64,000 bases of DNA from Fidelibacterota bacterium (GTDB lineage: Bacteria; Fidelibacterota; Marinisomatia; Marinisomatales; SCKK01). The notes beneath the pieces are model-generated. The model did no database searches. It was not told where the DNA came from and saw nothing but the letters and a program-made list of their open reading frames with translations. Shown one piece after another: positions 42,737-55,490 of this stretch. The position numbers were made by a program, and so were the translations under genes. Positions within the stretch are counted from its first letter, which is position 1; each line of letters opens with the position of its first letter. The stretch spans positions 1-64,000 of the forward strand of contig SCKK01000015.1 in assembly GCA_004124475.1 (NCBI GenBank), read 5' to 3'.

Positions 42737-43426
42737 ATGAAACGGAGCAAAAGATATAAAGAAGCATTATCTGGAGTTGACCGATTTATGGAATATTCCC
42801 TTGAGAAAGCAATAGATGTTGTAAAAGCTTTTGCTACAAGCAAATTTGATGAAACAGTGGAAGTGGCGATTAATCTTGGGGTTAATCCAAAACATGCTGA
42901 TCAGAATATCCGTCTAACGACTTCTTTGCCTCACGGAACTGGCAAAAAGGTCCGTATTCTTGTGTTGGCTAAAGGTGCTATGGCAAAAGAGGGAAAGGAA
43001 ATGGGAGCTGATTATGTGGGTGATGATGAGTATCTGCAGAAACTCTCCGGTGGTTGGGATGAAATAGACATCATTGTTGCGACTCCTGACATGATGCCTA
43101 AACTTGGGAAATTAGGTAGAATTCTTGGGCCAAAAGGGTTGATGCCAAATCCAAAGAGTGGTACAATCACCCAGCAAGTTGGAAAAACAGTCAACGAAAT
43201 CAAGGCAGGTCGGATTGAACTGAGAGTAGATAGCAATGGAATAGTACATACCGCAGTTGGAAAATGTTCTTTTAATAATGAAGAGCTTGGAGAGAACATT
43301 AAATCTATCGTTTCTATCCTAATGAAAGTAAAACCAGCCGCTGTGAAGGGAACATATTTTAAAAAGTTAACACTCTCCTCTACTATGGGACCTGGAGTGA
43401 AAGTTGATAAAGCTACGGTTGTATAA
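42737..43426 (+). CDS. rplA: 50S ribosomal protein L1
   Basis: Binds the L1 stalk of 23S rRNA and helps release deacylated tRNA; in many bacteria it also represses its own mRNA. The 229-residue product has [33 protein letters not shown] and [14 protein letters not shown]. It starts six bases after rplK. No leader mimic of its rRNA site could be judged by eye. Confidence 0.98.
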   Translation: MKRSKRYKEALSGVDRFMEYSLEKAIDVVKAFATSKFDETVEVAINLGVNPKHADQNIRLTTSLPHGTGKKVRILVLAKGAMAKEGKEMGADYVGDDEYLQKLSGGWDEIDIIVATPDMMPKLGKLGRILGPKGLMPNPKSGTITQQVGKTVNEIKAGRIELRVDSNGIVHTAVGKCSFNNEELGENIKSIVSILMKVKPAAVKGTYFKKLTLSSTMGPGVKVDKATVV

Positions 43427-43429
43427 CAT

Positions 43430-43948
43430 ATGCCTACAAAACAAAAGATAAATATTGTATCGGATATTTCAGAAAAGTTTGAGAAAGCTAAGGGAATCTA
43501 TTTAACAGATTTCTTGGGGTTAAACGTATCTGAGATAACAGAACTAAGAAAACAGTTTTTTGAAAAAGGTGTACAATATAAAGTTGTCAAAAATACGTTG
43601 GTTAAACTTGCTGCAAAGAATGCAGGGTATAATAATCTTGGGGAATATTTAAACGGATCTACTGCTATTGCTTTTTCTTATGATGACCCTACCATTCCTG
43701 CACAAATAATAAAAAATTTTGCAGCTTCTCATAACCTGCCAAAGCTTAAGGCATTCATTTTTGAAAGCCAATTGATGGACGAGTCCAAGTTTAATTTGGT
43801 TGCTAATCTTCCATCCCGGGATGTTTTATTGTCCCAACTAATAAATGGGTTAGCTTCTCCGATGAGTAAATTAGTAGCCACAATGAAGAGTCCGATATTA
43901 AATCTCATGAGTGTGTTAAATAATTTAAAAAAACAAAAACAATCCTAG
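43430..43948 (+). CDS. rplJ: 50S ribosomal protein L10
   Basis: Stalk base protein carrying the L7/L12 dimers. The 172 residues include IYLTDFLGLNVSEITELRKQ, YKVVKNTLVKLAA and GSTAIAF, then a C-terminal helix that binds L12. It begins three bases after rplA and precedes rplL by 21 bases. Confidence 0.97.
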   Translation: MPTKQKINIVSDISEKFEKAKGIYLTDFLGLNVSEITELRKQFFEKGVQYKVVKNTLVKLAAKNAGYNNLGEYLNGSTAIAFSYDDPTIPAQIIKNFAASHNLPKLKAFIFESQLMDESKFNLVANLPSRDVLLSQLINGLASPMSKLVATMKSPILNLMSVLNNLKKQKQS

Positions 43949-43969
43949 GGTATTGGGAGGATAAAAATA

Positions 43970-44353
43970 ATGGCAAAAGCGAAACGTTCTGATGTATTAG
44001 AATATCTTGAAAATGCAAATATGCTGGAGATCGCTGAACTGATTGGTGATATAGAAGGGAAGTTTGGAGTAACTGCTGTTGCACCTGTTGCTGTTTCTGC
44101 GGGTCCCGCTGGTGATGGCGAAGAAGCTGCGAGTGAAGAAAAAATCTCATTTGACGTTGTTCTCACAGGTGTAGGTGATAAAAAGATCCAAGTAATCAAG
44201 GTTGTCAGATCTGTCACTGATTTAGGTCTTAAAGAGGCAAAAGAAGTCGTTGATAGTGCTCCTAAATCAGTCAGGGAAGGATTGACAAAATCAGAAGCAG
44301 AAGATATTAAAAAACAGTTAGAAGATGTGGGTGCCACTGTAGAACTAAGATAA
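43970..44353 (+). CDS. rplL: 50S ribosomal protein L7/L12
   Basis: Flexible stalk protein that recruits translation GTPases. The 127-residue sequence has the N-terminal dimer domain, an Ala/Gly-rich hinge (PVAVSAGPAG) and the C-terminal factor-binding domain (FDVVLTGVGDKKIQVIKVVR in part; LKEAKEVVDSAPK). A 58-base spacer separates it from rpoB. Confidence 0.98.
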   Translation: MAKAKRSDVLEYLENANMLEIAELIGDIEGKFGVTAVAPVAVSAGPAGDGEEAASEEKISFDVVLTGVGDKKIQVIKVVRSVTDLGLKEAKEVVDSAPKSVREGLTKSEAEDIKKQLEDVGATVELR

Positions 44354-44411
44354 AATTATGATAAATATCTTGGGTGCTGACATTGAAATTTAAATTAACA
44401 AGGAGGACTTT

Positions 44412-47400
44412 TTGTCCGTGAAAATCAAAGAAATAACCGAAAGACAATCATTCTCACGTATTTCTAGCGTTATTGATATGCCTCATTTGCTGGACATACA
44501 GGTAAAATCTTACAATCAATTTTTACAACTGGAAGTTCCAGAGGATCAGCGTGAAAATATGGGACTGGAAGAAGTCTTTCGTAATATGTTTCCAATCGAG
44601 GATAATCATAAGAACTATATACTGGAGTATAAAAGTTATTATCTCGGTGTGCCTAAATACACCCCAAAGGAATCTCTTGAGCGTGGTGTGACTTTTTCCG
44701 TACCCTTGAAGGTTCGGTTGATTCTGCATCTGACAGATGAATTCGACAGATCAAAATATGCTCAAAGTATTGAGCAAGATGTCTATTTTGGGAATGTCCC
44801 TAGAATGACGGAGAGAGGAACATTCATCATCAATGGAGCGGAAAGGGTTATTGTCAGTCAATTACAAAGGTCTCCAGGTGTCTTTTTTGATGAGCACATA
44901 CATCCCAACGGTACAAAGTTATTCCAGGCACGGGTCATCCCATTTCGAGGGTCATGGATAGATTTTACGACTGATATTAAGGATTGTCTTTATGTAATCA
45001 TTGATAGGAGAAAGAAGTTTCCAGTTACAATCCTGTTGCGTTCTCTCGGATTTTCAAGTAATGCTGATATTTTCCGGGCTTTCAAATTGCTGGTAACAGT
45101 AAAGCTAACTCCAGCTGGTATTAAATCTGCAGTTGACCAGTTCTTGGCTGAAGATGTTGTTGATTTGGACACTGGAGAAATCCTTGCAGAAAACGGTTCA
45201 ATATTAACAGAAGACTTACTGTTGAAATTGAAAAGAGCGGGAATCACGAAGATTGAAATTGCAAAGACAAAAGATAATCTTGCCGCAGAGATACTTGCGA
45301 ACACTATGATTAAAGACCCCACGGATAACACTGAAGATGCTTTGCGAATTATGTATCAACATTTACGTTCAGGTGAACCTCCGAATTTAGAGGTTGCTCA
45401 AAAGTTTATCGAACGAATGTTTTTTAGTCCAAAGCGATATGATTTAGGAAAAGTAGGTAGATATCGTCTCAATAAACAATTCAACCTAAACATTCCGTTG
45501 GATCATACTGTACTTACGACAGACGATCTGATTATGGTTCTTGAATTTTTAATAGAGATGAGAAAAGGAGATCGTGGACCTGACGATATCGATCACCTTG
45601 GGAACAGGAGGATAAAAACGGTTGGTGAACAATTGGTAAACCAATTTTCGATCGCCTTGAACAGAATGACTCGTACCATTAGGGAACGGATGAATCTTCG
45701 TGAGGCTGAAAGCCTTACACCACAAGACCTCATTAATTCAAGGATCGTGACAACGGTAATCAATTCTTTCTTTGGAACAAGTCAACTCAGTCAGTTCATG
45801 GATCAAACCAATCCACTTGCAGAAATCACTCACAAAAGAAGGGTTTCGGCTCTCGGTCCTGGAGGTATGACCAGAGAAAGAGCCGGATTTGAAGTGAGGG
45901 ACGTCCATTATACACATTATGGCAGATTGTGTCCCATAGAAACTCCTGAAGGTCCAAACATCGGACTGATATCATCTCTTGCTACTTTTGCGAAGGTGAA
46001 TGAATTAGGTTTCATCGAAGCCCCATATCGTATTGTTCGTTTGAAAAATGGTGTAGCAAATGTCACCAAAAAGATCAAATATCTGTCTGCCGAAGATGAA
46101 GACAGGTCAATGATCGCACAAGCAAATATAACTTTAGAGGAGTCAGGTAAAATAAGTGAACCGCAAATTAGAGCCAGAATAAGGGGCGACTTCCCCGTTG
46201 TGGAATCGTCCGAAATTCAGTTTTTAGATGTTGCTCCTCATCAAATTTTAAGTGTGGCTGCTACACTTATCCCGTTTCTTGAGCACGATGACGCTAATAG
46301 AGCTCTTATGGGTTCTAATATGCAACGTCAATCTATACCATTGATAAAACCGGAAGCTCCTATTGTCGGTACAGGAATGGAATCAATAGTTGCTCATAAT
46401 TCAAAAACATGTATTAACTCTCCAGTGAAAGGCGTCATTGAATCAGTGGATGCTGAAGAAATTGTCATTCGTACCTCCGAGGTCCCGGAAGATATAGCCA
46501 TCACTCCTGAGGAGAACATCGTAAGGCTTCCACTATTGAAATATTCCCGTACTAATCAAAATACATGTATGAATCAGAGACCATTAGTTCGTCCCGGTGA
46601 CAAAGTGAAAAGAGGTGAAATCATCGCAGATGGACCGGCAATTACAAATGGAGAATTGGCTCTTGGCAGTAATATCTTAGTCGCTTTTATGCCATGGCGC
46701 GGGTATAACTTTGAAGATGCCATCGTAATCAGCGAAAGGCTTGTGGAAGAAGATGTGTATACCTCAATTCACCTAACCGAGGTGGAACTTGAGGTCAGAG
46801 ACACAAAACGTGGCGAGGAAGAACTTACACGTGAAATTCCAAACGTAAGTGAAGAAGCGACAAAAGATTTGGACGAAAATGGACTTGTACATGTTGGAGC
46901 TAGAGTCAAATCCGGTGATATTTTAATTGGTAAAGTCACCCCAAAAGGAGAGACAGACCCGACACCTGAAGAGAAACTTTTGAGAGCAATCTTTGGTGAA
47001 AAGGCTGGTGATGTGAAAGATGCTTCGAAACGTGCTGATCCCGGTATTAATGGCGTAGCAATTAAAACCAAGCTTTTTGAAAGAAAGACAAAAGCCTCCA
47101 GATCTCAGGAAAGGATGATTATTGCAGAACTTATGAAAGAACTCCAAAGAGTAAAGAAGGTATTAAAGAAAAGACGTGATCAGACTTTGATGGAACTAAT
47201 GGTAAATCAAATTAGTGCAGGGTTGCGAGATATTGGAACGGGTAAGACTATTATTAAAGCTTCAACAAAACTCACACGCAAAAGACTCGATGGATTGGAT
47301 TTGGAAAGAATTTCAAGGGATAATCCATGGGTTCAAGATCGTTACCAATGGGTTCATATTCAGCAGGTTTGGAATTCATTTCATCGGGAGTGGAGGAATG

Positions 47401-48191
47401 CAGAAGAGAGTCTGGAAAGGGAAATATACAAATTACAGGTAGGTGATGAACTTCAGCCAGGCGTCTTAAAGCTTGCTAAAATCTATATTGCTAATAAACG
47501 GAAAATAAAAGTTGGTGATAAAATGGCAGGTCGTCATGGAAATAAGGGTGTAGTTGCTACGATTGTACCTAAAGAAGATATGCCGTTTTTAGCTGATGGT
47601 ACTCCTGTTGATATCGTACTAAATCCTTTAGGAGTTCCATCAAGGATGAATCTTGGTCAGTTATATGAAACGATGTTAGGATGGGCTGGCAAGATATTGG
47701 ATGTTAAGTATAAAACATCACCATTTGATGGAGCAACACCACAAGAGGTTGTTGAAGAACTTAAAAAAGCGGGTCTTCCTGAAAGTGGAAAAGTCGATTT
47801 ATATGATGGTCAAACCGGCGAAAGATTTGATTACCCAGTAACAGTAGGGTATATCTACATGATGAAACTGAACCATATGGTTGATGATAAAATGCACGCA
47901 CGATCTACTGGTCCATATTCTCTGGTTACTCAACAACCCTTGGGCGGAAAAGCTCAATTTGGTGGACAGAGGTTTGGCGAAATGGAAGTATGGGCACTTG
48001 AAGCATATGGTGCAGCTCACACTCTGCAAGAGATTTTGACTGTTAAATCTGATGATGTTGAAGGCAGGTCAAAAACGTATAATGCTATAGTTCGAGGTGA
48101 GAATATTCCACATTTCAATATCCCTGAATCGTTTAATGTATTGGTTAAAGAACTTCAGGGACTTGGCGTAGACGTTCAATTACATCAATAG
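44412..48191 (+). CDS. rpoB: RNA polymerase beta subunit
   Basis: Forms the active-site cleft of RNA polymerase with beta prime. A consensus AGGAGG (44401-44406) precedes a TTG at 44412; a GTG at 44418 is the alternative start. The 1259-residue protein has the rifampicin-pocket region at about 455-490 (GTSQLSQFMDQTNPL, then THKRRVSALGPGG), carrying the usual sensitive-type residues, and the catalytic-cleft blocks GHNKGVV-type (RHGNKGVVA), GQRFGEMEVWALEAYGA and DDVEGR near the end. No large lineage insert is obvious. Confidence 0.98.
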   Translation: MSVKIKEITERQSFSRISSVIDMPHLLDIQVKSYNQFLQLEVPEDQRENMGLEEVFRNMFPIEDNHKNYILEYKSYYLGVPKYTPKESLERGVTFSVPLKVRLILHLTDEFDRSKYAQSIEQDVYFGNVPRMTERGTFIINGAERVIVSQLQRSPGVFFDEHIHPNGTKLFQARVIPFRGSWIDFTTDIKDCLYVIIDRRKKFPVTILLRSLGFSSNADIFRAFKLLVTVKLTPAGIKSAVDQFLAEDVVDLDTGEILAENGSILTEDLLLKLKRAGITKIEIAKTKDNLAAEILANTMIKDPTDNTEDALRIMYQHLRSGEPPNLEVAQKFIERMFFSPKRYDLGKVGRYRLNKQFNLNIPLDHTVLTTDDLIMVLEFLIEMRKGDRGPDDIDHLGNRRIKTVGEQLVNQFSIALNRMTRTIRERMNLREAESLTPQDLINSRIVTTVINSFFGTSQLSQFMDQTNPLAEITHKRRVSALGPGGMTRERAGFEVRDVHYTHYGRLCPIETPEGPNIGLISSLATFAKVNELGFIEAPYRIVRLKNGVANVTKKIKYLSAEDEDRSMIAQANITLEESGKISEPQIRARIRGDFPVVESSEIQFLDVAPHQILSVAATLIPFLEHDDANRALMGSNMQRQSIPLIKPEAPIVGTGMESIVAHNSKTCINSPVKGVIESVDAEEIVIRTSEVPEDIAITPEENIVRLPLLKYSRTNQNTCMNQRPLVRPGDKVKRGEIIADGPAITNGELALGSNILVAFMPWRGYNFEDAIVISERLVEEDVYTSIHLTEVELEVRDTKRGEEELTREIPNVSEEATKDLDENGLVHVGARVKSGDILIGKVTPKGETDPTPEEKLLRAIFGEKAGDVKDASKRADPGINGVAIKTKLFERKTKASRSQERMIIAELMKELQRVKKVLKKRRDQTLMELMVNQISAGLRDIGTGKTIIKASTKLTRKRLDGLDLERISRDNPWVQDRYQWVHIQQVWNSFHREWRNAEESLEREIYKLQVGDELQPGVLKLAKIYIANKRKIKVGDKMAGRHGNKGVVATIVPKEDMPFLADGTPVDIVLNPLGVPSRMNLGQLYETMLGWAGKILDVKYKTSPFDGATPQEVVEELKKAGLPESGKVDLYDGQTGERFDYPVTVGYIYMMKLNHMVDDKMHARSTGPYSLVTQQPLGGKAQFGGQRFGEMEVWALEAYGAAHTLQEILTVKSDDVEGRSKTYNAIVRGENIPHFNIPESFNVLVKELQGLGVDVQLHQ

Positions 48192-48205
48192 ATGGAGGAT
48201 TAACA

Positions 48206-51200
48206 TTGGTATATATTAAACCACCCCAAATAGATAGAAGTCGTAATTATAAAGCTGTCTCAATAGGACTTTCATCGCCTGAAGAAATTCTGGGTCGTTC
48301 TTATGGGGAAGTATTAAAACCTGAGACTATAAACTACCGATCCTATAAGCCGGAAAAAGACGGTTTATTTTGTGAGAAGATCTTTGGACCAGTGAAAGAC
48401 TACGAATGCCATTGTGGAAAATATAAAGGTATTCGTTACCGAGGAATTATATGCGATAGGTGTGGTGTAGAAGTCACACGCAAGAGAGTAAGAAGGGAAA
48501 GAATGGGGCATATTACTCTAGCGGTACCAGTCGTTCATATTTGGTATCTCCGATCTGTTCCAGGAAAGTTGAGCCATTTATTAGGAATTCCCACACGCGG
48601 TCTTGAAAAAGTGATTTATTACGAAATTTATTTAGTGATAAATTCCGGTGCTTCAGATAAAAAACCACTCGAATTGATTGAAGAAGAAGAATATCAGGAA
48701 TTAGAAGCTCTTTATGGGAAACGGGCAGTATCAGAAGAAGATAGGGAGGATGAGAATTATTTCAATGCTGGCATGGGTGGTAGTGCGTTAAAGGATGCCC
48801 TTAGAAATATAAATATCGTGGAGACGATTAAAGAGTTAGAAAATACAATAAAAACTTCACGTTCTAAACAGCGACGGTCTGATGCTTTAAAAAGATTAAA
48901 AGTCGTTAAAGCCTTTCAGCCTGCAATCGACAAGAAACACGTGAATCGACCAGAATGGATGGTAGTAACTGTTTTACCTGTGATTCCACCGGAACTACGT
49001 CCTTTAGTACCTCTTGAAGGTGGAAGATTTGCTGCCAGTGACCTTAATGATTTATATCGGCGCGTAATTATTCGGAATAATCGTTTGAAGCAACTTATGG
49101 AGATTAAAGCGCCTGAGGTGATTCTTCGAAATGAAAAGCGTATGCTTCAAGAAGCAGTGGATACGTTATTTGATAACGCGCGTCGAGGTACAGCTATGAG
49201 TAGCGGAACTCGCAGACCCTTAAAAAGTTTGAGTGATATGTTAAGGGGAAAACAGGGACGATTTCGTCAAAATCTGCTTGGGAAAAGAGTGGATTATTCT
49301 GGACGATCAGTGATTGTTGTAGGTCCTGATTTAAAATTAAACGAGTGTGGGCTTCCTAAAGATATGGCAATTGAACTATTCAAGCCATTTATCATACATG
49401 AGCTTATAGCGAGAGGATATGCAAGCACTCCTAAAAGTGCTAAACTAATGGCTGATGAAAAACATCCGGAGGTATATACTGTTCTTGAATATGTGGTGAA
49501 AGATCATCCCATAATGTTAAATAGAGCACCCACACTTCACCGGTTGGGTATTCAGGCGTTTCAACCCGTACTAATAGATGGGAAAGCAATTCAAATACAT
49601 CCTCTGGTCTGTGCAGCATTTAACGCGGATTTTGATGGGGACCAGATGGCTGTTCACATTCCTCTATCACCTGAAGCTCAGGCAGAGGTCCGTTTATTAA
49701 TGTTGTCAAGTCATAACATTTTACATCCTGCTAACGGTTATCCTATCACCATTCCTTCCCAGGATATGATCTTGGGCTGTTATTATTTAACAAAACAGAA
49801 AAAAGGTGATAAAGGTGAAGGAAAGAGGTTCTCCAGTATTGATGAAGTAATTCTGGCATATGAGAATGGTGTTGTAGGACTTCATGCTATTATCGATTTG
49901 AGACACAACGATAAATGGCATAAGAATACAACAGTTGGACGGGCAATTTTCAATACTATTCTTCCCAATGAAGTTGGATATGTGAATGACTTAGTGACAA
50001 AAAAAGTGGTAGAAAACATTATCTCCGAATCTTTAAAAGTTGCAGGGAATTACAATACCGTAATTTATCTTGATGAACTAAAAAAATTAGGGTTTAAATA
50101 TGCAACCCAAAGCGGCGTTTCGATTGCGATTGATGATGTGTTGATACCCAAGGAAAAACCAAAAATTTTGGCTGCAGCATATGAAGAAATAGATTCGATT
50201 CATAGAAAATTTATTCGTCATGTGCTGACTGAGGGTGAGCGGTATAATAAAGTAATAGATGTATGGACGCATGCAACCAACCAGGTAGCTGCAACAATGA
50301 TGAATAATTTAGCTACTGATAAAGACGGGTTTAACCCTGTATTTATGATGGCGGACTCTGGAGCCAGAGGCAGTCAGGACCAAATTAAACAGTTAGCGGG
50401 AATGCGAGGATTGATGGCAAAGCCCAGGAAAAGTATGACCGGTGGGAAAGGTGAAATAATTGAAGATCCTATCACTTCGAATTTCCGCGAAGGTCTTTCG
50501 GTGTTGGAATACTTTATCTCAACTCATGGAGCGAGAAAAGGACTTGCCGATACTGCTTTAAAAACAGCTGATGCAGGATATTTGACTCGCCGATTGGTAG
50601 ATGTAGCGCAAGACGTAGTTGTATCACAGAACGATTGTGGCACAATCAATGGTGTATGGATTACCGATCTGAAAGAGGGAGAAGATATTATTGAACCTCT
50701 TATGGATCGTATTCGTGGTCGGGTGGTCCAAGAGGATGTAGTCCGTAACGGAGAAGTAGTTCTTGAAGCGGGCGTAGCAATTGATTATGAGAAAGCGGAA
50801 AAACTATCCGGATATAATATTGAGAGGTTATTTATTCGCTCTGTGTTGACCTGTGAAGCAAAGCGTGGTGTCTGTTCCATGTGTTATGGTTATGACCTAA
50901 GTACTAACAAATTAGTGAGTCATGGATCGGCTGTGGGTATTATTGCTGCCCAAAGTATTGGTGAACCCGGTACACAGCTTACGCTTCGAACATTTCATAT
51001 CGGTGGCACAGCGTCAAGAATTATTGAACAATCTTTTACTACTACAAGAAAATCGGGAAAAGTTAAATTCTCATCCAACCTTGAATTTGCTGAAGTTGAG
51101 GATTTGGAAGCAGTGGTTATGAAGGGAAAAAAGAAACCACTAATTCGAAGGGTTTTGGTCAGGAATTCCTCAATTGATTTAATAGATGAAAACAAACGCA

Positions 51201-52498
51201 CTATTTCAACTTTTAGTATCCCTTATGGGGCTACTCTATTAGTCAAAAATCGTCAAAAGGCCAATGAGAATCATATTCTCTTTAAGTGGGACCCATACAC
51301 CGATGTTATTTTAGCAAGACATACTGGAAACATTAGGTTTGTTGATGTGATCGAAGGGGAAACTTTCCAGGTAGAAACAGTGGAGGGTGGGAAAAAACAA
51401 TCTGTCATTATTGAATCAAAAAACCGAAGATTGTCACCTCATATTGAAATTACAATTGGTGAAAAAAATTCAGTAACAAGTGGAATGATATTGCCTGTAA
51501 AAGCAGTTTTGATGGTAAAGGATGGAGAAAAAGTTAAGGCTGGAACCGTTCTAGTTAAGATTGCCAAAGACATTGGAAAAACCCGGGATATTACCGGTGG
51601 CTTACCAAGAGTTGCAGAGTTATTCGAATCCAGAAATCCCAAAGAACCGGCTACAGTATCTGAAATTGATGGAATTGTGAAGTATGGCGAAACAAAACGG
51701 GGGATTCGAGAGATCCTCGTTATGGGTGTGCAAGATGAAAAGCGGAAATATTCTATTCCATATGGACGTCATGTAATTGTTCATGAGGGTGACAGAGTAT
51801 CGGCTGGGGACAGATTATGCGAAGGCGCGATCTCACCCAGAGACATATTAAATATCCTCGGACCAGAACGTGTGCAGGAATATTTAGTGAATGAAATCCA
51901 GGAGGTTTATCGATTACAGGGAGTAAGGATAAATGATAAACATATTGAGGTCATAGTCCGACAGATGATGCAAAAACTTGAAATTGATATTGTTGGTGAT
52001 ACAAAATATTTACCTATGGATAGAATCGGTAAAACAGACCTATTTGCTGAGAATGCACGTGTTTCGAGGATGGTGGTTGTAAAAGAGCCTGGTGATTCTG
52101 GATATGAAGAAGGATCGTTACTGGATAAGGTTGAAGTTAAGAAGATGAATGCAGAATTAAAGGAGGAAGGGAAAGCCACTATTAAAACTCGACCTGCAAA
52201 ACCAGCGACTTTCCGTCCACTGTTACTTGGGATTACACGAGCTTCGTTAAATACTGAAAGTTTTATCTCTGCAGCGTCTTTCCAGGAAACTACAAGAGTT
52301 CTGACAGATGCTGCAGCCGAAGGGAAAACAGATCACCTGCTTGGTCTTAAAGAGAATGTTATTATGGGACGTTTGATACCGGCAGGTACAGGTTTTAAAG
52401 AATTTAACAATCCATTAGTTAAGAATAAGAGGGAAATTGAAGAACAGGTTATGCTTGAATTTTCGGAAGAGATTTTTAAAGAAGAGATTTCCAGTTAA
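48206..52498 (+). CDS. rpoC: RNA polymerase beta prime subunit
   Basis: Catalytic subunit holding the active-site magnesium in [12 protein letters not shown] (Asp475, Asp477, Asp479). Zinc site 1 is CHCG...CDRCG (Cys68, 70, 83, 86) and zinc site 2 lies in [20 protein letters not shown] and the trigger loop region follow. The TTG start has GGAGGA upstream and gives the expected VYIKPPQ beginning. At 1430 residues it is about the length seen in Bacteroidetes-type rpoC. It follows rpoB by 14 bases. Confidence 0.98.
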   Translation: MVYIKPPQIDRSRNYKAVSIGLSSPEEILGRSYGEVLKPETINYRSYKPEKDGLFCEKIFGPVKDYECHCGKYKGIRYRGIICDRCGVEVTRKRVRRERMGHITLAVPVVHIWYLRSVPGKLSHLLGIPTRGLEKVIYYEIYLVINSGASDKKPLELIEEEEYQELEALYGKRAVSEEDREDENYFNAGMGGSALKDALRNINIVETIKELENTIKTSRSKQRRSDALKRLKVVKAFQPAIDKKHVNRPEWMVVTVLPVIPPELRPLVPLEGGRFAASDLNDLYRRVIIRNNRLKQLMEIKAPEVILRNEKRMLQEAVDTLFDNARRGTAMSSGTRRPLKSLSDMLRGKQGRFRQNLLGKRVDYSGRSVIVVGPDLKLNECGLPKDMAIELFKPFIIHELIARGYASTPKSAKLMADEKHPEVYTVLEYVVKDHPIMLNRAPTLHRLGIQAFQPVLIDGKAIQIHPLVCAAFNADFDGDQMAVHIPLSPEAQAEVRLLMLSSHNILHPANGYPITIPSQDMILGCYYLTKQKKGDKGEGKRFSSIDEVILAYENGVVGLHAIIDLRHNDKWHKNTTVGRAIFNTILPNEVGYVNDLVTKKVVENIISESLKVAGNYNTVIYLDELKKLGFKYATQSGVSIAIDDVLIPKEKPKILAAAYEEIDSIHRKFIRHVLTEGERYNKVIDVWTHATNQVAATMMNNLATDKDGFNPVFMMADSGARGSQDQIKQLAGMRGLMAKPRKSMTGGKGEIIEDPITSNFREGLSVLEYFISTHGARKGLADTALKTADAGYLTRRLVDVAQDVVVSQNDCGTINGVWITDLKEGEDIIEPLMDRIRGRVVQEDVVRNGEVVLEAGVAIDYEKAEKLSGYNIERLFIRSVLTCEAKRGVCSMCYGYDLSTNKLVSHGSAVGIIAAQSIGEPGTQLTLRTFHIGGTASRIIEQSFTTTRKSGKVKFSSNLEFAEVEDLEAVVMKGKKKPLIRRVLVRNSSIDLIDENKRTISTFSIPYGATLLVKNRQKANENHILFKWDPYTDVILARHTGNIRFVDVIEGETFQVETVEGGKKQSVIIESKNRRLSPHIEITIGEKNSVTSGMILPVKAVLMVKDGEKVKAGTVLVKIAKDIGKTRDITGGLPRVAELFESRNPKEPATVSEIDGIVKYGETKRGIREILVMGVQDEKRKYSIPYGRHVIVHEGDRVSAGDRLCEGAISPRDILNILGPERVQEYLVNEIQEVYRLQGVRINDKHIEVIVRQMMQKLEIDIVGDTKYLPMDRIGKTDLFAENARVSRMVVVKEPGDSGYEEGSLLDKVEVKKMNAELKEEGKATIKTRPAKPATFRPLLLGITRASLNTESFISAASFQETTRVLTDAAAEGKTDHLLGLKENVIMGRLIPAGTGFKEFNNPLVKNKREIEEQVMLEFSEEIFKEEISS

Positions 52499-52527
52499 AC
52501 AGTCTGTAAATACGGGGAGTAAATTAA

Positions 52528-52899
52528 ATGCCAACAGTCAATCAGTTAGTTCGAAAGGGTAGAAAAAAATCCAAAAGGAAAACGAATACGCCAGCTTTAA
52601 AGGGGAATCCTCAGAAAAGAGGGGTATGTACTCGAGTTTACACAACCACGCCTAAAAAACCGAATTCTGCCTTACGGAAGGTGGCAAAGGTTCGACTAAC
52701 AAATGGAATGGAAGTGATTGCCTATATTCCTGGAGAGGGACACAATTTGCAGGAGCATTCTATTGTGCTGATTGAAGGTGGTCGTGTTAAAGATTTGCCT
52801 GGTGTTAAGTATCATATTATTCGAGGAACACTTGATACAGCTGGTGTATCTGAACGTACAACGAGTCGTTCCCGATATGGATCGAAAAGACCGAGATAA
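52528..52899 (+). CDS. rpsL: 30S ribosomal protein S12
   Basis: Decoding-centre protein. [13 protein letters not shown] is the standard start; [18 protein letters not shown] holds the loop lysine linked to streptomycin response, and [13 protein letters not shown] and [10 protein letters not shown] hold the second loop, both in the usual sensitive form. 123 residues. First of the str group, 29 bases after rpoC. Confidence 0.98.
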   Translation: MPTVNQLVRKGRKKSKRKTNTPALKGNPQKRGVCTRVYTTTPKKPNSALRKVAKVRLTNGMEVIAYIPGEGHNLQEHSIVLIEGGRVKDLPGVKYHIIRGTLDTAGVSERTTSRSRYGSKRPR

Positions 52900-52902
52900 A
52901 TT

Positions 52903-53367
52903 ATGAGAAAAGGGAGAGCAACACGAAGAATTATTTTACCGGATCCTGTTTATGGGGATGTCATGGTACAGAAATTCATTAATAATCTGATGAAGCGTGG
53001 TAAAAAGGGTGTTTCTGAGCAAATCTTTTATGGGGCTCTGAAGATAGTAGAAAAAAAAACGAAGGGTGATCCCTTAGAAATGTTTCACAATGCCATGGAA
53101 AATGTGAAGCCGATTCTTGAAGTAAAGTCCCGCAGGATTGGTGGGGCAACATATCAGATACCAATTGAAGTTCCTAAACATAGGGCATATGCTCTTGCTA
53201 CGAGGTGGATTATCGGATTTGCTAGGAATAGAAGTGGTAAATCAATGATAGAGAATTTAGCTTCGGAATTCATTGCAGCTGCCAATAAAGAAGGTGGAGC
53301 AATAAAGAAGAAAGATGATACCCATCGTATGGCAGAAGCAAATAAAGCTTTTGCACATTATAGATAA
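52903..53367 (+). CDS. rpsG: 30S ribosomal protein S7
   Basis: Head-assembly protein that contacts E-site tRNA. The 154-residue product starts [15 protein letters not shown] and has [30 protein letters not shown] and [19 protein letters not shown] (each a conserved block). Spacing of three bases after rpsL and six before fusA. Confidence 0.98.
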   Translation: MRKGRATRRIILPDPVYGDVMVQKFINNLMKRGKKGVSEQIFYGALKIVEKKTKGDPLEMFHNAMENVKPILEVKSRRIGGATYQIPIEVPKHRAYALATRWIIGFARNRSGKSMIENLASEFIAAANKEGGAIKKKDDTHRMAEANKAFAHYR

Positions 53368-53373
53368 AAGAAC

Positions 53374-55473
53374 ATGAAGACGTTACCATTAGAGAAGGTT
53401 AGAAATATCGGGATTCTGGCACACATTGACGCTGGGAAGACCACTACGACTGAACGTATTTTATACTACACCGGTCGTCTTCACCGGATGGGGGAGGTGC
53501 ATGACGGTGCGGCAACAATGGACTGGATGGAACAGGAAAAAGAAAGAGGTATCACCATAACTTCTGCCGCCACCACCACTTTTTGGGATGGCTATCGAAT
53601 TAATATCATAGATACACCGGGTCACATAGATTTTACTGCTGAGGTGGAGCGATCCCTACGGGTGCTTGATGGCGCAATTGTGATTTTTTGTGCGGTTGGT
53701 GGTGTTGAACCGCAGAGCGAAACAGTATGGCGTCAGGCGAATAATTACAAAGTACCAAGAATCGCATTTGTCAACAAAATGGATAGGATGGGTGCTGATT
53801 TTTACAATGTGTTGGACATGATGAAAAAACGGCTAAATGCCAACCCTCTTCCGATTGTCTTGCCCATCGGATCAGGAGATTTATTTGCTGGTTTGATCGA
53901 TTTAATTAAAATGAAAGCCATAATTTATAATGAATTATCTCTTGGCACTCACTTCGAGTATATTGATATTCCTGAAGATATGGAAGAAGAGGCAAAGAAA
54001 GCACGTTATCACCTCGTTGAAGAGGCGGCAGCTTTTGATGAACATTTGCTTGAGAAATACTTGGCGGACGAGGAATTGACTCATGAAGAGATTAAACAGG
54101 CAATACGTCGGGGTTGTATTGATAATGCTTTTGTTCCGGTATTTTGTGGATCCGCCTTTAAGAATAAAGGTATACAAAGATTACTTGATTCGGTAGTTGA
54201 TTATCTTCCTTCTCCACTTGATCTACCTGATATTATTGGTCATATACCAGAAGACACTGACATTATTTTAAGTAGAAAGCCTTCAACGGATGAGCCTTTC
54301 AGTGCCCTCGCATTTAAAATTATGACAGACCCTTATGTGGGACGTTTAACCTTTTTTAGAGTTTATTCAGGTGAACTAAAAGCTGGCTCAAGGATTCTTA
54401 ACGCATCGGTAGGTAAAAAGGAACGGATAGGTCGCTTATTACTTATGCATGCCAACAAACGAGAAGATAGAGATTTGATAGTCGCCGGTGAAATTGGTGC
54501 AGTAGTGGGTTTGAAATATACCAAAACCGGCCACACTCTATGTGATATGAATGCCCCAATCATACTGGAAGCGATGGAGTTCCAAAAACCGGTTATTTCT
54601 GTCTCCATTGAACCAACCAGTAAAGCGGATCAAGACGCTCTTTCTTCAGCATTAATCAAACTTTCTGATGAGGATCCAACCTTTCAGGTGTCAACGGATA
54701 ATGATACAGGGCAAACAGTTATATCGGGTATGGGTGAGCTTCACCTCGAGATCATAGTGGATAGACTTAGACGGGAGTTTAATGTCCAGGCTAATGTTGG
54801 CAGGCCGCAGGTATCATACAGGGAAACAATTACGCAAGAGTCCAGTGCGGAAGGGAAATTTGTTCGTCAATCCGGTGGTCATGGACAATATGGACATGTT
54901 TATATAAGAATCGAGCCGAATGAGATGGGGAAAGGTTATCATTTTGAAAGTAAGATAGTTGGAGGAGCCATTCCAAGAGAATATATTCCAGCGGTCAATC
55001 GCGGAATGGAGGAGGCTTTAAAAAACGGTGTTTTGGCTGGTTATCCCGTAGAAGATATTCGTGTGGAATTATTGGATGGAAGCTACCATGATGTCGACTC
55101 ATCAGAATTGGCTTTTAAGATTGCCGGCTCTATTGCGATTCAAGAAGCTGTAAAAAAAGCAAAACCTGTCATCCTCGAACCCATGATGAAAGTGGAAGTT
55201 GTTTTACCTGTCCAGTATTTGGGCGATGTGATGGGAGATCTTACATCAAGGAGAGGAATTATCCATGGGACGAATTACCGTAAGGATGCAGTTGTTATTC
55301 AAGTAACAGTACCATTAAGTGAGATGTTTGGATATGCAACAACATTACGATCCATCACACAAGGTCGAGCCGTCTTTTCTATGGAATTTGAGAATTATAA
55401 CGCTGTACCCAAGTCAATCTCAGGTAAAATAATTGAAAAAATTCATGGCATAGAAGAAGAAGTAGTTTTTTAA
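53374..55473 (+). CDS. fusA: Elongation factor G
   Basis: GTPase driving translocation. The 699 residues show P-loop AHIDAGKTT (16-24), switch [13 protein letters not shown], switch [19 protein letters not shown], then domains II-V ([20 protein letters not shown] in part; GHGQYGHV loop of domain IV). This is the standard EF-G rather than the mitochondrial-like EF-G2. It is followed 17 bases later by the second tuf. Confidence 0.98.
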   Translation: MKTLPLEKVRNIGILAHIDAGKTTTTERILYYTGRLHRMGEVHDGAATMDWMEQEKERGITITSAATTTFWDGYRINIIDTPGHIDFTAEVERSLRVLDGAIVIFCAVGGVEPQSETVWRQANNYKVPRIAFVNKMDRMGADFYNVLDMMKKRLNANPLPIVLPIGSGDLFAGLIDLIKMKAIIYNELSLGTHFEYIDIPEDMEEEAKKARYHLVEEAAAFDEHLLEKYLADEELTHEEIKQAIRRGCIDNAFVPVFCGSAFKNKGIQRLLDSVVDYLPSPLDLPDIIGHIPEDTDIILSRKPSTDEPFSALAFKIMTDPYVGRLTFFRVYSGELKAGSRILNASVGKKERIGRLLLMHANKREDRDLIVAGEIGAVVGLKYTKTGHTLCDMNAPIILEAMEFQKPVISVSIEPTSKADQDALSSALIKLSDEDPTFQVSTDNDTGQTVISGMGELHLEIIVDRLRREFNVQANVGRPQVSYRETITQESSAEGKFVRQSGGHGQYGHVYIRIEPNEMGKGYHFESKIVGGAIPREYIPAVNRGMEEALKNGVLAGYPVEDIRVELLDGSYHDVDSSELAFKIAGSIAIQEAVKKAKPVILEPMMKVEVVLPVQYLGDVMGDLTSRRGIIHGTNYRKDAVVIQVTVPLSEMFGYATTLRSITQGRAVFSMEFENYNAVPKSISGKIIEKIHGIEEEVVF

Positions 55474-55490
55474 TCAGGAGGAACCAAACA